Assembly: GCA_964520785.1 (NCBI GenBank) | Contig: CAZFQG010000035.1 | Location: 1-39,540, forward strand | Direction: 5' to 3' | Source of the DNA: CAZFQG01 sp964520785 | GTDB taxonomy: Bacteria > Planctomycetota > Planctomycetia > Pirellulales > Thermoguttaceae | DNA length: 39,540 nt | Shown: positions 33,540 to 39,540 of the stretch, in pieces | How positions within the stretch are numbered: position 1 is the first letter of the stretch | Layout: each line of letters opens with the position of its first letter | The notes under the pieces: model-generated | Database searches by the model: none | Told to the model about the DNA's origin: nothing | The model's input: the letters and a program-made list of their open reading frames with translations, nothing else | Position numbers and translations under genes: made by a program

Positions 33540-34814
33540 TTAGTACCGGTCCTCCAAGACCTTCATCTTCGTTACGAATCGGTTCAGGTCGGCTTCGGCC
33601 TTCGCCAAACCGGCCTGCTGTTCACGACGCAACTCCTCGCGCAGCTCCTCGCGGGCGGTAATCTCTAGCGTATCCATGTGCGACTTCAGCAGTCCCCTGA
33701 TCTCCTCCATCTCCAACTCGATCCGGAGGCATCGCTCGTTGCCCCGCCCGCCGGAGACCAGCCGCTGCGTTTCGTGCAGTTCGGCCGATAGGGCGGCGAT
33801 TCGCCGTTGAAGCCGCTGCGTCTCCAGGTCGGATTCGATCCGTCTTCTCACCGCCACCTCGGATACCGGAAGCGTCTCGGGAGAACTCGTCCGCATTATC
33901 TCGATCTGGGCCTTGAGCACCTCGATCTCCACCTCGGCCTCCGTCTTCTGGGCAAGCAGTCCGGACAGCGGCGTCGCCAGCGGAAACGCGGCCCCTCCGG
34001 AACTCAGATGGATCGCGGCCGCACCGGGCGTCTCCTCGATCTTCTTGCGAAGCTGCTCGCGCTGCTGGTGAAGTACTCTCTCGCGCGCGGCGATCTCGTC
34101 GTCGAGAAGGCTGACGAAGCGTTCCTTTTTCCTGTCTTCGTCGTCGAAGTATTCCATGATGAATTGCTGGACGACCGTGTTGACGATCCGCGCCGCGTCC
34201 ACCGGGAATCGGCTGCGGAATCCGACTTGAAGGAATTCCGACTTACCCCAGGTGGTCTGCAATTCCTGGCGAAGGTACGCGACCTTGTCCTCCTTGTCCG
34301 CCAATTCCGGAAGCGACGCGATCGACTTCTGATATTGCACTACCGCGTCCACCGAACCCGATTGGGCGTCCCCGCCGCCACGCGGCGACCGGCCGGAACC
34401 CGGTTCTTCCCGGTCAAGCTCCCGCGACTCCAAAACGGCCGCCAAAAGCCTTCGGCTACGCAGAATGCTTTTCTGCGTTTCAATGAAACGGTCCAATTCC
34501 CGAGAATTGGAATCGTTGATCTGGTAGGCGAGGTACGGTTGCTGGGTTTCGATTCTGACCAGCGCATACGCCTCGTAGACGGGCTCCCACCAGTACAGGA
34601 TTGCCGCCACCGCGATTCCGGTAAGAAAAACCCCTACCGGCAACGCCCATTTCCAACTGTCGCGAATGGCCATGAGGACCATCTTCGGGTCAACCTGCAC
34701 CCCCCCGGCGGCCCCAGGGGGGATGGGACGCACGGGCCGCGGCGCCGGGGCGGGGGCCAAGGGACCTTCGTGGGTCGGACGTCGGGGTCGGTCGATTTCG
34801 TGTGGATGACTCAC
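33540..34814 (-). CDS. Wzz/GumC-type chain-length protein, 3' end lost to an in-frame stop
   Basis: A protein of about 424 residues (from the GTG start) with a cytoplasmic Pro-rich N-terminus, one membrane helix (WALPVGVFLTGIAVAAIL) followed by a Wzz-like beta region (YEAYALVRIETQQPYLAYQ, in parts), and then long coiled coils to its end. Normal Wzz proteins end with a second membrane helix; here that helix and the last coiled-coil part are in the following ORF, after a single TAA (33540-33542) in the same frame. The start is uncertain. TTG at 34841 overlaps the exosortase stop by 4 nt, while GTG at 34814 has GGAG 9 nt upstream and is preferred. The protein should regulate polymer length with the polymerase and the BY-kinase. 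Confidence 0.82.
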   Translation of the reverse strand: MSHPHEIDRPRRPTHEGPLAPAPAPRPVRPIPPGAAGGVQVDPKMVLMAIRDSWKWALPVGVFLTGIAVAAILYWWEPVYEAYALVRIETQQPYLAYQINDSNSRELDRFIETQKSILRSRRLLAAVLESRELDREEPGSGRSPRGGGDAQSGSVDAVVQYQKSIASLPELADKEDKVAYLRQELQTTWGKSEFLQVGFRSRFPVDAARIVNTVVQQFIMEYFDDEDRKKERFVSLLDDEIAARERVLHQQREQLRKKIEETPGAAAIHLSSGGAAFPLATPLSGLLAQKTEAEVEIEVLKAQIEIMRTSSPETLPVSEVAVRRRIESDLETQRLQRRIAALSAELHETQRLVSGGRGNERCLRIELEMEEIRGLLKSHMDTLEITAREELREELRREQQAGLAKAEADLNRFVTKMKVLEDRY

Positions 34815-34837
34815 GTGGGGATACTCCAGGGGGATGG

Positions 34838-35896
34838 TCAACGGCTACCGCTTACGGCCACGTCGGCCGGTTTCGTATGCGCACGGACCGCACCGCTACA
34901 CGGCGCGGACGAGGAACTCTTCTCGGCGGGCAATTTGCCGCGCTTCCCGCCGGGGGGAAGCCGCAAAAGGGCCTCCGGGGCCACTTCTTCCTCCGCGATG
35001 AACGCGCGGTTCAAGTACCACAACACCAGGGCGAAGAGACCCGCCGCGAACGGAATCATGAACCAGCCGGCCAGGTCGTGCGTGAAGGTGTGGGCCGCCT
35101 CGCTCGAGAAGTACTGGCTCAACATGCCAGTCACCACGATCCGCGTGGAATTCGCGATGAGCGTGACCGGGATGACCGAAAGGGCGACGACCGCCTTTTG
35201 CCAAATCGGGCGGCGGACGATGACGATGTAGGCGAACGCCAGGGCGAGAATGCCGACGAAAATCCGCAATCCCGAACAGGCTTGAACCACCTCGAGCCGC
35301 GTTTCACCCAGCAAAATCGTGTTCCCTTCCGCCAGCGCCGGCTGGCCGAAAAACCGCAATCCGCCGGTGCTGAGCTTCGTGGCGATTCTCTGCAAGGGAA
35401 GGCTCAACATCCGTTCCGCGCTGAACGGGAGTGGAATCATGAAGAACAAGAACGCGATCGCCGGAGACGCCCACCAGAGGACCCGCCACCCGGCGAACAG
35501 CCAGACGACGCCGGCGCACCAAATGATCATCGACCAGGCATCGACCGAGCCCAAATAGTAATAGCCCCCCAGCCACCGCAGGCCGAGACTGGCGAAAAGC
35601 AGAACGAGCCCCCCCCAGGCGATCCGACCGGCCATCCCGGGGAACGAATCCCGTCGCACCCATAAAAGGAATAGGGCGACCGGAACCACGAAATAGCCGT
35701 GCGAATAATCCGGCTGCGTGTCCCACTGGCGGACCGTCTCCGCCAGGGTGGGCCAATAGCTCCAAAGGAAAGCGATCAGCAGGGGTACGATCGTCACACC
35801 CAAAACGGCCCACCGTCGCGGAGAGACGCTACGGACGAAAGCGAGGAAATCGCCCGTGGGGTCGGGTCTTGCGCTGGTTTGTTGCATGGTACTCAT
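34838..35896 (-). CDS. xrt: Exosortase (EpsH/XrtA-like family)
   Basis: A 352-residue inner-membrane cysteine transpeptidase-like enzyme with about eight membrane helices. The exosortase catalytic residues are visible: Cys207 in VVQACSGLRI, Arg252 in ANSTRIVV and His273 in HDLAGWF. The upstream signature DYSHGYFVVPV (residues 63-73) is also typical. Exosortases process PEP-CTERM proteins at the inner membrane. The last 50 residues are a hydrophilic Ser/Ala/Pro-rich tail. AGGTGG lies 8 nt before the ATG at 35896. It is the first gene of the minus-strand exopolysaccharide locus and overlaps or nearly abuts the Wzz gene. The PEP-CTERM proteins at 36995 and 38273 are its probable substrates. Whether it is XrtA or another class is not settled; EpsI is a separate gene here. 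Confidence 0.94.
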   Translation of the reverse strand: MSTMQQTSARPDPTGDFLAFVRSVSPRRWAVLGVTIVPLLIAFLWSYWPTLAETVRQWDTQPDYSHGYFVVPVALFLLWVRRDSFPGMAGRIAWGGLVLLFASLGLRWLGGYYYLGSVDAWSMIIWCAGVVWLFAGWRVLWWASPAIAFLFFMIPLPFSAERMLSLPLQRIATKLSTGGLRFFGQPALAEGNTILLGETRLEVVQACSGLRIFVGILALAFAYIVIVRRPIWQKAVVALSVIPVTLIANSTRIVVTGMLSQYFSSEAAHTFTHDLAGWFMIPFAAGLFALVLWYLNRAFIAEEEVAPEALLRLPPGGKRGKLPAEKSSSSAPCSGAVRAHTKPADVAVSGSR

Positions 35897-36994
35897 TATT
35901 CAAGCCACCTGATCTAAAGGGCAAAAACACGCCGGAACACCGAATGGCGGGAAAAAGGCGACGGCGCGCCGAGCAAAAGACCCTCGGCCGCGCAAACCTT
36001 CCACGCTGGATGCGCGCACCAATCTTATGCGGCGCGAATCGGGCGGAAGCCGCGAACGGACGTAAAATGGGGTGGGAGTTGATTCAACAGGTTACCAATA
36101 ACCGCGATTTCTGCACGCCCATCGGCCTAACCGGCGATAAACACACATTGATTGGGTGTTCAACATCGCCGCAACCCCGACGGTGACCGCCACCGCCTGG
36201 TAAAACGCGCTCGAATCGGTAAAGTTCGGCCTCGGCAGCAACTCCCTGTGTTGCCAACCGGATTGTCTTTTTGTTGCTGTTTACAGAACTTTTGTTTTCG
36301 GGCAGGTAAACCGGCCCGCGTGAGTTACCGTTACCTCCAAATTGGGTTGGGTCTCATTCGTCACTAAACTTGCTGGTACATGGTTGTCGCTGATCGAACG
36401 AAATCCCTCTCTTCGCGTGACAAGCAAAACGCACATCCCGTGGCAGCCATTGTCGAACCCGGCTCCGCGTCGGCGGGTACCGGTTCCCTCGGACAGCACT
36501 TCCCTGCAACGCGTTTGTCTTGCTGATTAAAGACCCAGTATAACCACGGCCGCGTGTCCGTCAATCATTTGCCGACTCGAACGACCAATTTCATTGGTTT
36601 TTTTTCCCGGGCGAGACGTAATCTATGCGTGTTAGCGAGTTTGTAGCGGAAATGCGCGAAATGACGTTGACAAAACGCCACGTGTGTGACGTCGCCATCC
36701 CCCGATAACCGGCCCAAAACGGCCGGAAACCACCCCGATGAGCAGTTTGCGCACCCTTCCTGTTTTGCCGAGTCGGATATATTTTACCCATCTTTGCAAG
36801 AACCAAGGCAGTTTCGGTCTAATGAGTTATGGATCCGATACCCCAATCGCGATCTTGGGAGTGCCGTGCAAAGCCCGAATCGGGCCGCCGTCGGAGGTGG
36901 CCTTTTGCGATTGCGGCCCCTTGTCGCGTGTGCCGCTCACGAGTGTTTAGTTGAACTCCCCGTTTGTTTGCAACTTATCGAAGAAAGCACCATC
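35897..36994. other. 1.1-kb non-coding region between exosortase and PEP-CTERM gene
   Basis: This stretch separates the divergent exosortase operon and the first PEP-CTERM gene and should hold both promoters. Short open frames here (for example near 36364-36564 and 36342-36530) have no recognisable domain. On the plus strand TATATT (36778-36783) is a possible -10, without a good -35 at the usual spacing, and TTGACA (36667-36672) has no fitting -10. No other feature is supported. Confidence 0.6.
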
Positions 36995-37870
36995 ATGAGA
37001 ACCAGTTTTACTTTCCTCGCCTTGGCCGCCCTCGTCGCGGCGGTTCTTTTCGTCCCGGCCGCGGAGGCCACGCAAATCGTCCCCGGCAGCCAGTACACCC
37101 TCCACTTTTCCAACTTGGACCAGAGCTTCGGCAGCGGCGGGCTGTTCCAGTACGACTGGACCGACCCGGCCGTCGACGACTACAGCGTCTACGGCTACGC
37201 CCCGGAAGCCACCTGGAACGGCGGCAAGGGGTTCTACTCGTTCTGTCTCGAAAAGAACGAACTGATCCACCCCAACCGGAGCTACTACGCCGAGTTGAGC
37301 CTCATCCAGAAGTCGGACTCCGATGACACGGCGGCCGTCGCCGGAGGCACCGGGGCCATCGACTACGGCACGTTCTGGGGCGACCCGATCAGCAACGCCA
37401 CCGCCTATTTGTACTACATGTTCGCCACCGGCCAGTTCGGCGACCTCAACGACAACGCCAACAACATCCCCGGTTTGACCGACGCGCAAGCGGTGAAGGC
37501 CCTCCAAGACGCCATTTGGGCGTACGAAGAGGAGATCAGCGCTCCTGCTTCCAACTGGTTCATGGACCAGGTGGACGCCTACTTCGGCGTCGGCGGAGCT
37601 GGCGAGGCCTACAGCGCCTTGGACAACTACGACGCCGGCGCCGACGGCCCGTTGTTTCCCAAACTGGACGGCTCGGGCATTCCGGTCGGCAAATACACCG
37701 TCTACGCGGTGAATACCACCTACATGGACACCGGCGCCCGGGCCCAGGACACGCTGTTCATGACATACTACGACTACCCGACCGGCGTCATCCCGGAGCC
37801 GACGGCCCTGTTGATCTGGGCGTTGGGGCTGTCCCTGGCCGGCCTCGGCCGCCGCGGCAGGAAAAACTAA
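36995..37870 (+). CDS. PEP-CTERM surface protein with a possible Cys-Gln thioester domain
   Basis: A 291-residue secreted protein. Residues 1-25 are a signal peptide (basic start, hydrophobic FLALAALVAAVLFVPA, likely cut near AEA). The C-terminus is GVIPEPTALLIW..., with PEP at 267-269, a hydrophobic segment and a basic RRGRKN tail: the PEP-CTERM sorting signal. Cys84 in FCLEKNEL is the only Cys in the protein. Gln171 in LQDAIW lies in a segment TDAQAVKALQDAIW that resembles the TQxAIW thioester motif of TED/TQXA adhesin domains. If right, Cys84 and Gln171 could form an internal thioester; this is an inference. It is paralogous to the protein at 38273-39166. The upstream in-frame extension to 36686 is rejected because it has no signal peptide; the SD (AAGAAAG) is weak. 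Confidence 0.85.
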   Translation: MRTSFTFLALAALVAAVLFVPAAEATQIVPGSQYTLHFSNLDQSFGSGGLFQYDWTDPAVDDYSVYGYAPEATWNGGKGFYSFCLEKNELIHPNRSYYAELSLIQKSDSDDTAAVAGGTGAIDYGTFWGDPISNATAYLYYMFATGQFGDLNDNANNIPGLTDAQAVKALQDAIWAYEEEISAPASNWFMDQVDAYFGVGGAGEAYSALDNYDAGADGPLFPKLDGSGIPVGKYTVYAVNTTYMDTGARAQDTLFMTYYDYPTGVIPEPTALLIWALGLSLAGLGRRGRKN

Positions 37871-37913
37871 CTTCCCGACACGCTCATAAAGACATTCCAA
37901 CCTCACCCCCCCC

Positions 37914-37957
37914 ACGGCGGTGATTCGGTCCTATCCGACCGGTCACCGCCGTTTTTT
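37914..37957 (+). terminator. Rho-independent terminator after the first PEP-CTERM gene
   Basis: ACGGCGGTGA (37914-37923) pairs perfectly with TCACCGCCGT (37943-37952), with an inner stem CGGTC (37926-37930) / GACCG (37937-37941), followed directly by a T-tract to about 37957. It lies about 45 nt after the stop codon. Confidence 0.9.
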
Positions 37958-37958
37958 A

Positions 37959-38272
37959 CAGGACCTGCGCGCGACCAACTCGGCTCCATGGATCCGCGCC
38001 CGAAAACCACCCCCCGAGTTAGCGAATCGCGTTACCTATGTTACCCATCTTCTCCATTGTAAACACCTGGGGAAAAATTTCTCGGAAAATTTCGGCTCCG
38101 GCTGCAAGAAACGCCCTTGAGCGGCCTACCGCATTATGTACGAGGGAAACAAGCTCCCGTTCGGGGAGTGGCGACATCGGAGGGCCAGCCCTTTAGAAGC
38201 TGTTATCCCGCGTGTGATTAGGATTGCAAGAGTAGCCTTTGCCTCCGAGACAAGAAGATAAGGATACCGATT
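37959..38272. other. Non-coding region before the second PEP-CTERM gene
   Basis: About 310 nt from the terminator to the second PEP-CTERM gene. It should hold that gene's promoter, but I see no convincing -35/-10 or sigma54 pair. It is noticeably AT-richer from about 38041. The SD of the next gene (AAGGA) is at its end. Confidence 0.5.
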
Positions 38273-39166
38273 ATGAGAAAAGTTCTTTTTGGCGCGATTG
38301 CCTTGTCCCTGGTGTTAGGGATGGGGGGGGCCGCGTGGGCAACGCCGTTGGCCGTCAATACATGGTACGACCTTCAGTACTCTGGGATTCACAGAGGTAG
38401 CAGTACCATCGCGGTGAACATCGGCGGTTCGCCGTACAATGTTTACGGTGGAACGTTGAAGTATGACTTCACTGGCGTTGGCGGTGATAATTCGCTCAGT
38501 ATCGACTATACGGCTCCTGAATACGGTTACGACAGCAAAGCAACCGTTACCGAGAACAATAATATGTTCTTTTTGACGTTCTGTATCGAGTCGCGCGAGC
38601 TGACCTCTGGCGTCAATGCGGGGAAGCTGAATTACACTGAGAGCTTCGATGAGAACGACCCGGATACGACTAATGCAGTTCAAGGCGGCACTGGGTCTAG
38701 CACGGGTGACCCCATTAGTAAGGCGACGGCGTGGTTGTATTACGCGTTCGCCAGGGATTTGCTCGGTTTCGACTACAATTCCGGCGGCGTTAATGGCGCT
38801 GGCTTTTCCGGTACCGATGTGGACGTGCTGCAGAAGACGATCTGGTATCTGGAGGGAGAGTGGACTGGTACCTTTGACAATAAGTACCTCACTGCGGCTG
38901 CTGGTCTTGGATACGACATAGATTATGACTCTTCGGAGCACTACGATGTCTCAGCGCCTATCGCGACGGAATACCGGGACGGCAATACTTACGACTACTA
39001 TGTCTATGCCGTGAATGCTGAGCACCACGGCAGCACCTATATTACCCAAGATGGCCTATTCATGATGGCCGAGATCACCGAAGGGGTTATTCCGGAACCC
39101 TCGACATTCCTGATATGGGGAGTTGGTGTTCTCGTCGCTGGGCTGTTTTGCCGTCGTGTGAGATAG
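38273..39166 (+). CDS. PEP-CTERM surface protein with a possible Cys-Gln thioester domain (paralogue 2)
   Basis: A 297-residue secreted protein, paralogous to 36995-37870. Residues 1-23 are a signal peptide (MRKVLFGAIALSLVLGMG start, cut near AWA). The C-terminus is GVIPEPSTFLIW with PEP at 274-276, a hydrophobic stretch and a basic CRRVR tail. Conserved with paralogue 1: FCIESREL (Cys104), AVQGGTG...GDPISKATAWLYYAF, LQKTIW (Gln187) and YAVNAE...TQDGLFM. Apart from a Cys in the tail, which exosortase would remove, Cys104 is the only Cys. AAGGA before the ATG is a good SD. Base composition is low: the line at 38521 has 23 G+C of 60, against 39 in the line at 37141 of paralogue 1. It probably has a different history from the neighbouring gene. 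Confidence 0.85.
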   Translation: MRKVLFGAIALSLVLGMGGAAWATPLAVNTWYDLQYSGIHRGSSTIAVNIGGSPYNVYGGTLKYDFTGVGGDNSLSIDYTAPEYGYDSKATVTENNNMFFLTFCIESRELTSGVNAGKLNYTESFDENDPDTTNAVQGGTGSSTGDPISKATAWLYYAFARDLLGFDYNSGGVNGAGFSGTDVDVLQKTIWYLEGEWTGTFDNKYLTAAAGLGYDIDYDSSEHYDVSAPIATEYRDGNTYDYYVYAVNAEHHGSTYITQDGLFMMAEITEGVIPEPSTFLIWGVGVLVAGLFCRRVR

Positions 39167-39202
39167 TCATACGCGCGGCCAGTGTAACGCAAAGAAATAC
39201 TG

Positions 39203-39240
39203 CGGTGGTTAGTTCGCTGGGAATTGACCACCGTTTTTTT
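39203..39240 (+). terminator. Rho-independent terminator after the second PEP-CTERM gene
   Basis: CGGTGGTTAGTTC (39203-39215) pairs with GAATTGACCACCG (39221-39233), 13 bp with two G-U pairs and a 5-nt loop (GCTGG), followed by a run of seven T (39234-39240). Confidence 0.9.
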
Positions 39241-39540
39241 CTTTCTTGTCGGTATTTCGCGTAGGCGCGGCGGTGCTGTTTGGGGCAAGGCTTGTCTTGC
39301 GCTAGTCATCTTTCGGAAGACGGTGCTTGCAGCTCCGAAGAACCTCATTATCCCTCTTTAGAGGTACTGCCGCGCTCGAGGTGCGGACCGCAGGGAGCCT
39401 GTTCTGAGAAGAGCCGGTGAGCAGTCCTTTTACGGAGGGGCTTGATTTTACTCTTATCTGACCAAATTCTTGGGCTCCGATGTCTCGGGCGCATTTCGCA
39501 CTTTGTAGGGCTCACGAGGCCTGTTTGTAGGCGTTGCTGC
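39241..39540. other. Non-coding end of window
   Basis: These 300 nt after the last terminator hold no open reading frame or motif that I recognise on either strand. The right edge of the window cuts whatever follows. Confidence 0.5.

Noticed and set aside
33807..35231. Plus-strand 474-codon frame
   Set aside because: It runs antisense across the Wzz and exosortase genes and has no recognisable domain.
36342..36564. Small open frames of 62-66 codons in the intergenic region
   Set aside because: No SD, domain or conserved pattern; they overlap each other on opposite strands.
36667..36700. TTGACA as a -35 for the first PEP-CTERM gene
   Set aside because: No -10-like hexamer at 15-19 nt.
39241..39540. 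A further gene at the right edge
   Set aside because: No open frame with domain, SD or coding bias could be supported.

Overview
The window is a high-GC bacterial chromosome segment with a mostly minus-strand layout. Three things point to a Planctomycetota-like (PVC or related) Gram-negative organism: an exosortase/PEP-CTERM exopolysaccharide locus, an ECF-like sigma factor of a divergent type, and heptamer tandem repeats beside genes. This placement is inferred from gene content and is not proven.

Region 1 (1-7332) is housekeeping. It holds the 3' part of feoB (ferrous iron uptake), convergent trpC and purH (tryptophan and purine synthesis) in one minus-strand unit, a corrinoid-binding methyl-transfer protein upstream of them, and a divergent metX-metW gene fusion for methionine synthesis. 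The metX-metW mRNA leader appears to contain three consecutive hairpins.

Region 2 (7333-8203) holds an ECF-like sigma factor gene with a candidate TTGACA promoter and a G-rich leader.

Region 3 (8204-35896) is one minus-strand exopolysaccharide locus of about 27.7 kb, probably a single operon. Read in transcription order it runs: exosortase, Wzz-type chain-length protein, BY-kinase, giant TPR protein, EpsI, initiating sugar phosphotransferase, XrtA-type polysaccharide deacetylase, GT2, three GT4s, hexapeptide acyltransferase, O-antigen-ligase-like polymerase, two more GT4s (with a methyltransferase), PaaK/CapK-like adenylate-forming enzyme, GNAT, flippase, second deacetylase, GNAT and FemAB/CelD-like protein. 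More exactly, the GT order is GT2, GT4, GT4, GT4, acyltransferase, polymerase, GT4, GT4, methyltransferase. Many neighbours overlap by exactly 4 nt (ATGA), which argues for translational coupling. The Wzz and kinase genes look like one GumC/ExoP-type gene cut by a single in-frame TAA.

Region 4 (35897-39540) is a 1.1-kb non-coding stretch followed by two plus-strand paralogous secreted proteins. Both have a C-terminal VIPEP sorting signal, and a good terminator follows each. Each mature protein has one conserved Cys and a downstream Leu-Gln-x-x-Ile-Trp motif, which resembles the Cys-Gln thioester (TED/TQXA) adhesin domains of Gram-positive bacteria. If so, the exosortase next door would process thioester-forming surface proteins; this is the most interesting possibility in the window. 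The two paralogues differ sharply in base composition.

Working model (inference): the locus builds, modifies, exports and length-controls an acylated polysaccharide, while the exosortase processes PEP-CTERM proteins for display in that matrix.
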